A stretch of DNA of 64,000 nt from Reyranella humidisoli (GCF_019039055.1 NZ_JAHOPB010000003.1:372001-436000); one strand, 5' to 3'; counted from the stretch's first letter, positions 44,518 through 54,368 are shown. Numbers and translations: made by a program. Notes: a model not told the origin generated them from the sequence alone.

Positions 44518-45831
44518 TCAGCTGAACCGCGCGAGGACCTGCTCGGGCGCCACTTCCTCGCGGACGCCGGTCTTGCGGTTCTTCACCTCGACCTTGCCGG
44601 CCGCCAGCCCCTTGGGGCCGACGATGACCTGCCAGGGAATGCCGATCAGGTCCATGTCGGCGAACTTGCCGCCGGGCCGGATGTCGCGATCGTCGTGCAG
44701 CACGTCCACGCCCTTGGCCGTGAGCGCATCGTAGAGCTTCTGGCAGGCGCCGCCGACGGCGCCGTCATCCGGCTTCAGGTTGACGATCGCCACCTTGAAC
44801 GGCGCGATCTCGTCCGGCCAGACGATGCCGGCATCGTCATGGCTCGCCTCGATGATGCCGCCGACCAGGCGCGAGACGCCGATGCCGTAGGAGCCCATCT
44901 CGACCGTGATCTGCTCACCGCCGGGGCCGGCGACCACGGCGTTCATCGGCTTGGAATATTTGGTGCCGAAATAGAAGATGTGGCCGACTTCGATGCCGCG
45001 CGCCGCCAGCCGCTCGCCCTCGGGCAGCGCCTCGAAGGCTTTCGCGTCGTGCATCTCGTCGGTCGCCGCATAGAGCGACGTCCACTCGTTCACGATGCCC
45101 TGCAGGTCCGCCGAATAATCGATCGTACGGCTCAGGATGTCCTTGTCGACCAGCCCCTTGTGGCAGAACACGGCGCTTTCGCCAGTCTCGGCCAGGATGA
45201 TGAACTCGTGGCTGAGGTCGCCGCCGATCGGGCCGGTGTCGGCGCGCATCGGGATCGCCTTCAGGCCCATGCGGGCGAAGGTGCGCAGGTAGGCCACGAA
45301 CATCCGGTTGTAGGAGTGGATGGCGCCGGCCTTGTCGATGTCGAAGGAATAGTTGTCCTTCATCAGGAACTCGCGGCCGCGCATCACACCGAAGCGCGGC
45401 CGGACCTCATCCCGGAACTTCCACTGGATATGATAGAGGTTCTTCGGCAGGTCGCGGTAGCTCTTCACGCCATCGCGGAAGAGCACCGTGATCATCTCCT
45501 CGTTGGTCGGTCCGTAGAGCATCTCGCGGTCGTGCCGGTCCTTGATGCGCAGCATCTCGGGCCCGTAGGCATCGTAGCGGCCGCTCTCGCGCCACAGGTC
45601 GGCCGACTGGATGGTCGGCATCAGCACTTCCTGGGCGCCCGCCGCATCCTGCTCCTCGCGCACGACGCGCTCGATGTTGCGCAGCACGCGCAGGCCGAGC
45701 GGCAGCCAGGCATAGATGCCGGCGCTGGTCTGGCGAACGAGGCCGGCGCGGAGCATCAGCCGATGCGAAACGATCTGCGCTTCCGACGGAGTCTCCTTCA
45801 TCGTCGGCAGAAAGTACTGGCTCATGCGCAT
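44518..45831 (-). CDS. proS: Prolyl-tRNA synthetase (short, alphaproteobacterial type)
   Basis: 437-residue class II synthetase. SQYFLPTMKE start, TSAGIYAWLPLG, GPTNEEMITV, WKFRDEVRPRFGVMRGREF and the motif-3 region GSYGIGVSRL. It lacks the ~180-residue editing insertion found in E. coli ProRS, as is normal for Alphaproteobacteria. The ATG at 45831 (MRMSQYF) is chosen over the longer open frame; GAGG lies eleven bases upstream. An ATG two codons on is possible. Confidence 0.95.
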   Translation of the reverse strand: MRMSQYFLPTMKETPSEAQIVSHRLMLRAGLVRQTSAGIYAWLPLGLRVLRNIERVVREEQDAAGAQEVLMPTIQSADLWRESGRYDAYGPEMLRIKDRHDREMLYGPTNEEMITVLFRDGVKSYRDLPKNLYHIQWKFRDEVRPRFGVMRGREFLMKDNYSFDIDKAGAIHSYNRMFVAYLRTFARMGLKAIPMRADTGPIGGDLSHEFIILAETGESAVFCHKGLVDKDILSRTIDYSADLQGIVNEWTSLYAATDEMHDAKAFEALPEGERLAARGIEVGHIFYFGTKYSKPMNAVVAGPGGEQITVEMGSYGIGVSRLVGGIIEASHDDAGIVWPDEIAPFKVAIVNLKPDDGAVGGACQKLYDALTAKGVDVLHDDRDIRPGGKFADMDLIGIPWQVIVGPKGLAAGKVEVKNRKTGVREEVAPEQVLARFS

Positions 45832-45984
45832 GCGGAATCGGTCCTCGGTCCGGCTATCGGGGTGGCGGCGGACTGTAGGGAACAGGTCGAACAAAGGCAA
45901 ACCGGCGCCGGTTCGACTGGCTTTTCACAGCTCGATGCCCCCACACTTGTCCGCACGCCGGGCGCGACAACAGGGGGGACACCG

Positions 45985-47277
45985 ATGCTCGAACAACTCT
46001 TCAAGCTGAAAGCCAACGAAACGAGCGTCCGAACCGAACTGGTGGCCGGCCTCACGACCTTCCTGACGATGGCCTACATCATCTTCGTCAATCCCTCGAT
46101 CCTGGCCGAGGCGAAGATGCCGTTCGGCGCGGTGTTCGCCGCGACCTGCGTCGCGGCCGCAATCGGCTGCTTCCTGATGGCCTTCCTCGCCAACTACCCG
46201 ATCGCCCTCGCCCCCGGCATGGGCCTCAACGCCTACTTCGCCTTCGGCGTGGTCGGCGGCATGGGCCATAGCTGGCAGGTCGCCTTGGGCTGCGTCTTCA
46301 TCTCGGGCATCATCTTCCTGATCATCAGCGTGCTGCCGATTCGCGAATGGATCGTCAACGCCATCCCGAAGTCGCTGAAGATGGCGATCGCGGCCGGCAT
46401 CGGCCTCTTCCTGGCGCTGATCGCCCTGAAGAACGCGGGCATCGTGGTCGCACATCCCGCCACGCTGGTGACCCACGGCAAGATGACGAGCTGGCCGGTG
46501 GTGATGGCCGTTCTGGGCTTCGCCGTCATCGTCGCTCTGGAGTACCGCCGGGTCATGGGCGGGGTGATCATCGGCATCCTGCTCGTCACCGTGATATCGA
46601 TCCTGGCGGGACACCAGAAGTTCGCCGGCATTTTCGCCGTTCCGCCCTCGATCGCGCCGGTCTTCCTGCAGATGGATCTCGCCGGGGCCCTGCAGGTCGG
46701 CCTGGTGACGGTGGTGTTCGCCTTCCTGTTCGTCGATCTGTTCGACAATACGGGCACGCTGATCGCCCTCGCCCATCGCGGCGGTTTCATGCGGCCCGAC
46801 GGTACCGTTCCGCGGCTGCGCGGCGCGCTGATCGCGGACAGCTCCGCCGCCATGATCGGCGCCGCGGTCGGCACCTCGACCACGACCAGCTACATCGAGA
46901 GCGCATCGGGGATCAACGCGGGCGGCCGGACGGGCCTCACCGCCGCGGCAGTCGGCGTGCTGTTCCTGCTGGCGCTGTTCCTGTCGCCGCTCGCCGCCTC
47001 GATTCCAGCCTACGCGACGGCGCCCGCGCTGCTGTACATCGCCTGCCTGATGGCCCGCGGCCTCACCGAGATCGAATGGAATGACGTTACTGAGGCGGCG
47101 CCCGCGGTGATCACCGCGATCGCCATGCCCTTCACCTTCTCGATCGCCGACGGCATCGCCTTCGGCTTCATCTCGTACGCCGGAATCAAAGTTGCCGCAG
47201 GCCGGTATCGCGATGTACACCCGGCGGTAGGAATTCTTGCTGTCCTGTTCGTGACCAAATACATGGTCATCGGATGA
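45985..47277 (+). CDS. NCS2-family purine/xanthine-type permease (AzgA-like)
   Basis: 430-residue permease with about 12-13 helices. TTFLTMAYIIFVNPSIL at the N-terminus, LAPGMGLNAYFAFGVV and FVDLFDNTGTLIALA are hallmarks of the AzgA/GhxP branch, which takes up adenine, guanine or hypoxanthine. ATG at 45985 preceded by AGGGGGGAC. A much longer frame on this strand continues back across proS but is an antisense artefact. It is transcribed against all its neighbours and breaks a conserved proS/DUF1467 adjacency, suggesting insertion. Confidence 0.93.
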   Translation: MLEQLFKLKANETSVRTELVAGLTTFLTMAYIIFVNPSILAEAKMPFGAVFAATCVAAAIGCFLMAFLANYPIALAPGMGLNAYFAFGVVGGMGHSWQVALGCVFISGIIFLIISVLPIREWIVNAIPKSLKMAIAAGIGLFLALIALKNAGIVVAHPATLVTHGKMTSWPVVMAVLGFAVIVALEYRRVMGGVIIGILLVTVISILAGHQKFAGIFAVPPSIAPVFLQMDLAGALQVGLVTVVFAFLFVDLFDNTGTLIALAHRGGFMRPDGTVPRLRGALIADSSAAMIGAAVGTSTTTSYIESASGINAGGRTGLTAAAVGVLFLLALFLSPLAASIPAYATAPALLYIACLMARGLTEIEWNDVTEAAPAVITAIAMPFTFSIADGIAFGFISYAGIKVAAGRYRDVHPAVGILAVLFVTKYMVIG

Positions 47278-47476
47278 TCAGGGAAACAGTGCGGACATTT
47301 GTTTGTCCTCGAACGACCTTCCCCACAAAGATTCTTCTGCCCGACCCGGGCAGATCGAAAGAAAAGGTCTTGGCAACCGGCTGGCGGCACGCTAAACAGC
47401 CCGAGCCTTGGGCACTGTCCGGGTTTAGGGAGGAGAGCGGCTCAAGCCGCCTACGACGAGTTTCGGGGGTTAAAGG
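47278..47476 (+). other. Structured 3' region or candidate small RNA
   Basis: About 200 bases without a supportable protein gene, between the permease stop and a strong terminator. It contains hairpins TCTGCCCG/CGGGCAGA (47336-47354) and GCGGC/GCCGC (47437-47450). It may be a long 3' untranslated region or a 3'-derived small RNA; I do not recognise 6S, tmRNA or a tRNA in it. Confidence 0.3.
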
Positions 47477-47507
47477 ACGGCGGATCCACGATCCGCCGTT
47501 TTCTTTT
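47477..47507 (+). terminator. Intrinsic terminator after the NCS2 permease
   Basis: Nine-base stem ACGGCGGAT/ATCCGCCGT with a five-base loop, followed by a T-rich tract (TTTTCTTTT). Confidence 0.88.
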
Positions 47508-47531
47508 GAGCCAAGGCCCGAAAGCGCGCTC

Positions 47532-47777
47532 TCAGGAGCCCTCGAGCCGCCGGAAGCTGAAGACGTCGGCCTGGTACAGGCCATAGAACGCCAGCCACAA
47601 CACAGCCGCCACGATCGTCGTGATGACCGCTTTCCGCATCAGCTCCGGCCGCTCGGGCGCGCCCCGCTCCTCGCCCGCACCGGGGTTCTCGACCCGCCGG
47701 ACACCCAGCGGGAGGATGCAGAACAGGATCGTCCACCAGATGACGAAAAAGACCATGATGCCGGTAGCCCAGCCCAT
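47532..47777 (-). CDS. DUF1467 family small membrane protein
   Basis: 81 residues with two membrane helices (about 5-24 and 49-68) separated by a polar loop; VFFVIWWTILFCILPLGVR is the recognisable DUF1467 N-terminus. Function unknown. GAGGAGCGCC precedes the ATG. It follows mce by 11 bases and ends the nuo-birA-coaX-rnj-mce run. Confidence 0.85.
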   Translation of the reverse strand: MGWATGIMVFFVIWWTILFCILPLGVRRVENPGAGEERGAPERPELMRKAVITTIVAAVLWLAFYGLYQADVFSFRRLEGS

Positions 47778-47788
47778 GGCGGCGCTCC

Positions 47789-48193
47789 TCAGACCTGTTC
47801 GAGTTCGATCAGGGTGCCGGTGAAATCCTTGGGGTGCAGGAACAGCACGGGCTTGTCATGCGCACCGATCTTCGGCTCGCCGTCGCCCAATACGCGCGCG
47901 CCCTGCGATTTCAGCTTGTCGCGCGCGGCGTAGATGTCCTCGACCTCGTAGCAGACATGATGGATGCCGCCATCGGCGTTGCGCGCGAGGAAGTTGGCGA
48001 TCGGCGACTTCTCGCCGAGCGGATGCAGCAGCTCGATCTTGGTGTTGGGCAACTCGACGAACACGACCGTCACGCCATGGGCCGGCTGTTCCTTGGGCGC
48101 GCTCACCTTGGCGCCCATCACGGTGCGATAGAGTTCCGTGGCCTTGGCCAGGTCGGGCACGGCAATCGCGATGTGGTTGAGGCGTCCGATCAT
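47789..48193 (-). CDS. mce: Methylmalonyl-CoA epimerase
   Basis: 134-residue vicinal-oxygen-chelate enzyme interconverting (R)- and (S)-methylmalonyl-CoA in propionyl-CoA metabolism. Metal-ligand regions LNHIAIAV (His), IELLHPLG, GGIHHVCYEV (His) and the final LIELEQV (Glu) are visible. Its placement behind rnj is standard in Alphaproteobacteria. Confidence 0.95.
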   Translation of the reverse strand: MIGRLNHIAIAVPDLAKATELYRTVMGAKVSAPKEQPAHGVTVVFVELPNTKIELLHPLGEKSPIANFLARNADGGIHHVCYEVEDIYAARDKLKSQGARVLGDGEPKIGAHDKPVLFLHPKDFTGTLIELEQV

Positions 48194-48218
48194 AGAGTTC
48201 TCCAGCGGCTGCGCGCCT

Positions 48219-49871
48219 TTAGATGCGTACGATGTGAACGTCCGTCAACGGCTTCTTGCCGAGGTGCGCGCGCACGACGCGCCGCACGGCCTGGCGGGCC
48301 CCCTCCTCGATCCGCCGGTCGTCCGAGCGCTCCGCGGCGCTGAGGTCGGCCAGCATCTCGGACAGCGCCTCCACGATGGTCTCCTCGAGCTCACCGTCCG
48401 CGTCGTCGATGCCCCGCAGCGACACCTTGGGCGGTGCGAGGGCCTTGCCCCGCCTGTCGACCACCAGGGTAGCCGCCGCCGCGCCGTTCCACAGGAGCTT
48501 GCGGCGCTCGCGCAGCGATTCGCCGTCCAGCGGGATGAGCCCGTCGCCGTCGCGCGCCAACCGGCCGGAAAAGACGTGATCGATGATCTCCGCCGGCCCT
48601 GGCGCCAACCGCACCAGCGTGCCGTTCGGCGCCACGATCGTCTCCGGCACCTGGCAGGCCCGCGCGAGGGCGGCATGCTCCATCATGTGACGGACCTCGC
48701 CATGGACCGGCAGGGCGATCTTCGGCCGGACCCATTGATAAACCCGCACCAGTTCGTCGCGCGCCGGATGGCCCGAGACGTGGATGTCGGCCTCGCGGTC
48801 GGTGATCACCTTCACGCCGCGCGCAATCAGCGCATTCTGCAGGCGTCCCACCGAATGCTCGTTCCCGGGAATGACGCGGGACGAGAAGATCGCGGTGTCG
48901 CCAGCTTCCAGCATGAGGTCGCGATGCTCGCCGCCCGCCAGCTTGGACATCGAGGCGCGCGGCTCGCCCTGGCTGCCCGTGCAGATGAACAGCACCTTGT
49001 CGCGCGGGAGGTAGCCGGCCTGCTGCTCGGGCACGCATTCGGGAAAGTCGAGGAGGTAGCCGCACTCGCGCGCCGCCTCGAGCATGCGTGTCAGGGCCCG
49101 GCCCGACAGGACCGGATGGCGCCCGGCCGCCACAGCGGCGAGCGCCACGCTCTCGACGCGGGCGAGGTTCGACGCGAAGCAGGTGACGGCCACCCTGCCC
49201 TTGTGTCCCTGGATCAGCTTCTCGAGGTTGGCGCGCACCTTGGATTCGGAGCCGGCCTCGCCCTCGACGAAGACGTTGGTGCTGTCGCAGACCATGGCAA
49301 GCGCGCCTTCGTCGCCGATGCGCTTCAGCATTGCCTCGTCGGTGAGCTCGCCCAGCAGCGGCTCGGGATCGATCTTCCAGTCGCCGGTGTGGAAGACCGT
49401 GCCGAACTTCGTGCGGATCGCCAGCGCATTCGGCTCGAGGATCGAATGCGTCATGGTGATCATTTCGAGCGAGAATGGCTTCAGGTCGAACTTGCCGCCC
49501 AGCGGGATCTCGGTGACCGGCACCACGTCGCGCAGGCCGGCATCGATCAGCTTGCGCTTCAGCACCGAGGCCGCGAACGGGGTCGCATAGACCGGCGCCT
49601 TGAGCCGCGGCCACAGGTCGGCGACGGCGCCCAGATGATCCTCATGGGCGTGCGTCAGGACGATCCCGACAAGATCGGCGCGGCGCTCCACGATGAACTC
49701 CGGATCCGGCATCACGACCTCGACGCCGGCCATCGAGCTGTCGGCGAAGCCGATGCCGAGATCGACCATCAGCCACTTGCCGGCCGTGCCGTAGAGGTTG
49801 AGGTTCATGCCGATTTCGCCGGCACCGCCCAGGGCGAGGAACAGCAGTTCGTCGTTCGACGGGACGGTCAT
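48219..49871 (-). CDS. rnj: Ribonuclease J
   Basis: 550-residue metallo-beta-lactamase/beta-CASP ribonuclease. Metal site HAHEDH at residues 74-79, later HTGDWKID and the beta-CASP SGHPARDEL and PVHGEVRHM blocks, then a C-terminal domain. It performs 5'-3' exonucleolytic and endonucleolytic RNA decay and rRNA maturation. Four-base overlap with coaX (ATGA). Confidence 0.95.
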   Translation of the reverse strand: MTVPSNDELLFLALGGAGEIGMNLNLYGTAGKWLMVDLGIGFADSSMAGVEVVMPDPEFIVERRADLVGIVLTHAHEDHLGAVADLWPRLKAPVYATPFAASVLKRKLIDAGLRDVVPVTEIPLGGKFDLKPFSLEMITMTHSILEPNALAIRTKFGTVFHTGDWKIDPEPLLGELTDEAMLKRIGDEGALAMVCDSTNVFVEGEAGSESKVRANLEKLIQGHKGRVAVTCFASNLARVESVALAAVAAGRHPVLSGRALTRMLEAARECGYLLDFPECVPEQQAGYLPRDKVLFICTGSQGEPRASMSKLAGGEHRDLMLEAGDTAIFSSRVIPGNEHSVGRLQNALIARGVKVITDREADIHVSGHPARDELVRVYQWVRPKIALPVHGEVRHMMEHAALARACQVPETIVAPNGTLVRLAPGPAEIIDHVFSGRLARDGDGLIPLDGESLRERRKLLWNGAAAATLVVDRRGKALAPPKVSLRGIDDADGELEETIVEALSEMLADLSAAERSDDRRIEEGARQAVRRVVRAHLGKKPLTDVHIVRI

Positions 49872-50638
49872 CCGCGGTTGCGCCGCCAGATCTCCAGCAG
49901 GCCGAGCGACATCAGGTCCGGCTCGATGAAGTCGAACAGCCCGATCTCGTCCTTGAAGACGCTGGCCAGGCCGCCGGTCGCGATCACCTTCATGGGCTCG
50001 CCGTACTCGGCGCGGATGCGCTTGATCAGGCTCTCGATCAGGCCGACATAGCCCCAGAAGATGCCCGACTGCATGTTGGCCACGGTATTCTTGCCGATCA
50101 CGTGGGCCGGCTTCTCGACCCGAATGCGCGGCAGCCGCGCCGTCATCAGGTAGAAGGCCTCGATCGTCAGCTCGACGCCGGGCGCGAACACGCCGCCGAT
50201 GAAGTTGCCGTCCTGGTCGGCGAGGTCGAAGGTCGTGGCGCTGCCGAAGTCGATGGTGATCAGCGGCCCGCCGTACTTGGTGTGACCGGCGATCACGCCG
50301 ACCAGCCGGTCCGCGCCCGCCTCGGCCGGTCGGTCGATCAGCACCTTGATGCCGAGATCACAGTCGGGCTCGCCGACGATCAGCAGCTTGTTATGAAAGT
50401 AAGTCTCGCAGAGGCGGCGCAGGTGCGGGTTTACCGCCGGCACGACGCTGGCCAGGATGGCGCCCTTGATGGACTTCGGGTCGAAGCCCTGCAGGTTCAT
50501 GAGTTGCGTGACCCATGCCGCATATTCGTCGGCCGTGCGCTTGGATTCTGTGCGCAGCCGCCACGCGGCGACGATCCGGTCCTTGTCGAAGATGACGAAC
50601 TTCGAGTTGGTGTTGCCGACGTCGATGGCAAGCAGCAT
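49868..50638 (-). CDS. coaX: Type III pantothenate kinase
   Basis: 256 residues; first step of coenzyme A synthesis. IDVGNTNSKF near the N-terminus, GADRLVGVIAG and the TIDFGSATTFD motif define the ASKHA-fold type III enzyme. ATG at 50638, 12 bases after birA; stop overlaps rnj. Confidence 0.96.
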   Translation of the reverse strand: MLLAIDVGNTNSKFVIFDKDRIVAAWRLRTESKRTADEYAAWVTQLMNLQGFDPKSIKGAILASVVPAVNPHLRRLCETYFHNKLLIVGEPDCDLGIKVLIDRPAEAGADRLVGVIAGHTKYGGPLITIDFGSATTFDLADQDGNFIGGVFAPGVELTIEAFYLMTARLPRIRVEKPAHVIGKNTVANMQSGIFWGYVGLIESLIKRIRAEYGEPMKVIATGGLASVFKDEIGLFDFIEPDLMSLGLLEIWRRNRG

Positions 50639-50650
50639 CCCGTTCTCTCC

Positions 50651-51385
50651 TCAGGCCGCCCGGCCCAGCAATTCACCCGACACGATCTTGCGGGGACCGT
50701 CCGCGGTCTCCAGCAAAAGCGCGCCCTCGCGGTCCAGTCCGGCGAACCGGCCCCGCACCAGGCCCTCGCCCAGCCTCACGTCGACCTCGGCGCCAAGCGG
50801 CCCCGCCTTCGCAAGCCACTCCGCCCGGACAGTATCGAAGCCGTCGCGACGCCATTGCGCCAGCCGTGCCGCCAGAGCCCGCGTCAGCCCTTCCAGGGCC
50901 GCCTCGACGGAGCCGCCCAATGAGGCACCGGGATAGCGCATGTCGGGAAGCACCGGTGCAAAGCTCACGTTCACGCCGATGCCGGCCACGACATGCTCGA
51001 CCAGCCCGTCCTGGCCGATCGCGCTCTCCAGCAGGATGCCGGCGACCTTGCCGCCGTCGACCAGCACGTCGTTGGGCCATTTCAGGCGCACGGCGCGACC
51101 GGGCGGAACGATGTCACCCACCGCAAGCGCGGCCACGAAGCCCAGCTCGGCCGCACGCTGGGCCGCACAGGCCGGCCGCAGGACCGTGGTGCTGTAGAGA
51201 TTGCCGACGGGCGACGACCAATTGCGGCCCCGGCGTCCTCGCCCACCCGACTGCTCGCGGGCCCAGACGACGGTGCCTTCCGGGGCACCGCCGTCGGCGA
51301 GCCGAATCGCTTCGTCGTTGGTACTGCCGACGCTGTCGAGCGCAACCAGCGTCCACCCGTCCGGCAGGACGGGCATCGAGGTCAC
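50651..51385 (-). CDS. birA: Biotin--[acetyl-CoA-carboxylase] ligase
   Basis: About 244 residues. Biotin-binding GRGRRGRNW (preceded by AREQSGG), KWPNDVLVDGGKVAGIL and GIGVNV are characteristic. No N-terminal DNA-binding domain, so it is a pure ligase and not a biotin repressor. The GTG at 51385 shares a GTGA overlap with the nuoN stop and has AAGGG upstream; an ATG at 51376 is the alternative. Confidence 0.94.
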   Translation of the reverse strand: MTSMPVLPDGWTLVALDSVGSTNDEAIRLADGGAPEGTVVWAREQSGGRGRRGRNWSSPVGNLYSTTVLRPACAAQRAAELGFVAALAVGDIVPPGRAVRLKWPNDVLVDGGKVAGILLESAIGQDGLVEHVVAGIGVNVSFAPVLPDMRYPGASLGGSVEAALEGLTRALAARLAQWRRDGFDTVRAEWLAKAGPLGAEVDVRLGEGLVRGRFAGLDREGALLLETADGPRKIVSGELLGRAA

Positions 51386-52827
51386 GGGAACAGGCCCTTG
51401 GCGGCCGCCGTGGCGATCGAGCTGAGGGGCTGGGGAGCCAGCGAGAACACGGCGATCAGGAATGCGGCGACCAGTGCGACCACGCGATTGACGCCGAAGG
51501 CCGGCCGGTCGATGGCCTCGCCCGGCGGCTCGTCGAAGTACATCACCTTGACGATGCGCAGGTAGTAGTAGGACGCCACGACCGACGCCAGCACGCCCAG
51601 CACCGCCGGGACGAAGAGCTTGGCCTCGACGGCGGCCATGAAGATGTAGAGCTTGCCCCAGAAGCCCGCGAGCGGCGGGATGCCGGCCAGCGAGAACATG
51701 AAGATCAGCATGCCCAGCGCCATCATCGGCTGGCTGCGCGCCAGGCCGGCGAGGTCGGAGACCTGCTCCACCATGATGTTGCGGCGCTTCATCATCAGGA
51801 TCGTGGCGAACACGCCCAGCGTCATGACCATGTAGATGGCGAGGTAGAACACCACCGACTGGATGCCCTTCTCCGTGCCGCTGGCCACGCCCAGCAGCAC
51901 GTAGCCTACATTGCCGATCGACGAATAGGCCATCAGTCGCTTGATGTTCTGCTGACGCAGCGCGGCGAAGGCGCCCAGCGCCATCGACAGGACGGAGGCC
52001 ACGACGATGATCTGCTGCCACTGCGCGAACAGCGGCTTGAACGGGCCCATCAGGACCGAGACGAGCAGCGACATGGCCGCGATCTTCGGGGCGACGGCGA
52101 ACAGCGCCGTGACCGGAGTCGGCGCGCCCTCGTAGACGTCGGGGGTCCACATGTGGAACGGCACGGCCGAGACCTTGAAGGCGAGGCCGGCGACCACGAA
52201 CACCAGGCCGATGATCACGCCGATTTCCGTGGCGCGGCCGTCGGCCAGCGCGCCGGAGATCTGGACGAAGGCCGTGCCGCCGCAGAAGCCGTAGATCAGC
52301 GACGAGCCGAACAGCAGCATGCCCGAGGCAACCGAGCCCAGGACGAAGTATTTGACGCCCGCCTCGGTCGAACGAACGCTGTCGCGCTGGAAGGCGGCGA
52401 TGACGTAGAGCGCCAGCGACTGCAGTTCTAGGCCGACATAGAGCGCCATCAGGTCGTTGGCCGAGATCATCAGCATCATGCCGAGCGTGGCCAGCGCCAC
52501 GACCAGCGGATACTCGAAGCGCCAGGCCTTCGCCTGCTCGAAATAGGCCCGCGACATGAGGATGGCCAGAGCCGAGCCCACCAGCACCAGCGCCTTCATG
52601 GTCGCGGTCAGGCGGTCGACGATGAACAGCGAGGAGAAAGCCGTACCCTCGCGATACGGCAGGAACAGCAGCGCGGCCGTCACCAGCAACGCCACCGAGG
52701 TCGCGACCGACACGAAGGCCGTGGCGATCTCGCCGCGCACGACGCCGTAGATCAGCAGCAGAGCGGTGGCCGCCGCGAGGAAGATTTCCGGGCGGGCCAG
52801 TGTCCAGTTTTCGAGACCGACAATCAT
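51382..52827 (-). CDS. nuoN: NADH-quinone oxidoreductase subunit N
   Basis: 481-residue antiporter-like membrane subunit of complex I with about 14 helices. LVQ-type proton channel residues lie in GLAFKVSAVPFHMWTPDVYEG. Of three closely spaced starts the ATG at 52827 is best placed, eight bases after GGGAG. Last nuo gene; its stop overlaps birA. Confidence 0.95.
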   Translation of the reverse strand: MIVGLENWTLARPEIFLAAATALLLIYGVVRGEIATAFVSVATSVALLVTAALLFLPYREGTAFSSLFIVDRLTATMKALVLVGSALAILMSRAYFEQAKAWRFEYPLVVALATLGMMLMISANDLMALYVGLELQSLALYVIAAFQRDSVRSTEAGVKYFVLGSVASGMLLFGSSLIYGFCGGTAFVQISGALADGRATEIGVIIGLVFVVAGLAFKVSAVPFHMWTPDVYEGAPTPVTALFAVAPKIAAMSLLVSVLMGPFKPLFAQWQQIIVVASVLSMALGAFAALRQQNIKRLMAYSSIGNVGYVLLGVASGTEKGIQSVVFYLAIYMVMTLGVFATILMMKRRNIMVEQVSDLAGLARSQPMMALGMLIFMFSLAGIPPLAGFWGKLYIFMAAVEAKLFVPAVLGVLASVVASYYYLRIVKVMYFDEPPGEAIDRPAFGVNRVVALVAAFLIAVFSLAPQPLSSIATAAAKGLFP

Positions 52828-52846
52828 GTTCATCACTCCCGGCCGC

Positions 52847-54361
52847 TCACGGCGCCAGCGCCGCGGTACGGGCGAGCTTCAAAGCCGCCTGATAGTCGCC
52901 GACCAGCTTGTCCACGGCCGGCGCCATCGGATCGAGGAAGGAATTGGGATACACGCCCATCCAGATCGTGAGCAGGATCAGCGGCACGAAGATCGCGATC
53001 TCGCGCTTGTTCATGTCGAGGATGCCCTTGAGCGAATCCTTGGTGAGCTCGCCGAACACGATCTTGCGGTAGAGCCAGAGCGCATAGGCAGCGCCCAGGA
53101 TCAGACCCGTCGCCGCCAGGAACGCCACCCAGGTGTTGGCCTTGAAGGCGCCCAGCAGAACCAGGAATTCGCCGACGAAGCCCGACAGGCCGGGCAGACC
53201 GACGCTGGCCAGGGTGAAGAACAGGAAGGTGAAGGCATAACGCGGCATACGGTGGACGAGGCCGCCATAGGCCGCGATCTCGCGCGTGTGCATGCGGTCG
53301 TAGACGACGCCGACGCAGAGGAAGAGCGCCGCCGACACGATGCCGTGGCTCAGCATCTGGAAGATCGAGCCCTGCACGCCCTGTACGTTCATGACGAAGG
53401 CGCCGATCGTCACGAAGCCCATGTGGGCGACCGACGAATAGGCGATCAGCTTCTTCATGTCCTCCTGCACCAGCGCGACCAGCGAGGTGTAGATCACGGC
53501 CACGATGGACAGGCCGAAGACCAGCGGCGCGAAGTACTGCGTCGCCTCGGGGAACAGCGGGATCGAGAAGCGCAGGAACCCGTATCCGCCCATCTTCAGC
53601 AGCACGCCGGCCAGGATGACCGAGCCCGCCGTCGGCGCCTCGACGTGCGCGTCGGGCAGCCAGGTGTGGACCGGCCACATCGGCACCTTCACCGCGAACG
53701 AGGCGAAGAAGGCCAGCCAAAGCCAGCACTGCCAGGTGAACGGCAGGTCGAGCTTCTCCATCGCCGTCGGCAGGTCCGTGGTGCCGACCTGCCAATAGAC
53801 GGCGATGATCGCCAGCAGCATCAGCACCGAGCCGAGCAGCGTGTAGAGGAAGAACTTGAAGGCCGCGTAGACGCGCCGCTTGCCGCCCCACACGCCGATG
53901 ATCAGGAACATCGGGATGAGGACGCCCTCGAAGAACACGTAGAACAGCGCCAGGTCGAGCGCGCAGAACATGCCGACCATGAAGGTCTCGAGCACGAGGA
54001 ACGCGATCATGTATTCCTTGACGCGGAGCTTGATCGATTCCCAGCTCGCCAGGATGCAGATGGGCGTCAGAAGCGTCGACAGCAGCACGAAGAACAGCGA
54101 GATGCCGTCGATGCCGGCGTGATAGCCGATGTTCAGCGACGGGACCCAGGCGACCTTCTCCTCGAACTGAAAGCCCGCCTTGGTCGGGTCGAAGCGGACC
54201 CAAAGAAGCAGCGAGATCAGGAAGGTCGCCGTCGTCGTGACAATCGCAACGCTGCGGCAATTGCGGTCGACGGCCTCCTTGGGGCCGTTGACGATCAGGC
54301 AGAACAGCGCCCCCACCAGCGGCAGGAACGTGACCAGGGAAAGGATAGGCCAGCTCGACAT
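52847..54361 (-). CDS. nuoM: NADH-quinone oxidoreductase subunit M
   Basis: 504-residue proton-translocating subunit. The antiporter signature is seen in FAVKVPMWPVHTWLPDAHVEAPT (quoted in part: VKVPMWPVHTWLPDAH), with an essential Glu in FLVLETFMVGMF. Seven bases separate it from nuoL. Confidence 0.96.
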   Translation of the reverse strand: MSSWPILSLVTFLPLVGALFCLIVNGPKEAVDRNCRSVAIVTTTATFLISLLLWVRFDPTKAGFQFEEKVAWVPSLNIGYHAGIDGISLFFVLLSTLLTPICILASWESIKLRVKEYMIAFLVLETFMVGMFCALDLALFYVFFEGVLIPMFLIIGVWGGKRRVYAAFKFFLYTLLGSVLMLLAIIAVYWQVGTTDLPTAMEKLDLPFTWQCWLWLAFFASFAVKVPMWPVHTWLPDAHVEAPTAGSVILAGVLLKMGGYGFLRFSIPLFPEATQYFAPLVFGLSIVAVIYTSLVALVQEDMKKLIAYSSVAHMGFVTIGAFVMNVQGVQGSIFQMLSHGIVSAALFLCVGVVYDRMHTREIAAYGGLVHRMPRYAFTFLFFTLASVGLPGLSGFVGEFLVLLGAFKANTWVAFLAATGLILGAAYALWLYRKIVFGELTKDSLKGILDMNKREIAIFVPLILLTIWMGVYPNSFLDPMAPAVDKLVGDYQAALKLARTAALAP

Positions 54362-54368
54362 CGGGGCC

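Noticed and set aside
44497..45984. Long open frame on the plus strand running antisense through proS and joining the permease
   Set aside because: proS on the minus strand has all class II motifs; the antisense frame has no recognisable domain and is explained by high GC at third codon positions.
47278..47476. Possible tRNA, 6S RNA or small protein gene
   Set aside because: No cloverleaf, no recognisable 6S bubble and no ribosome site with a conserved-looking frame; kept only as a structured region.
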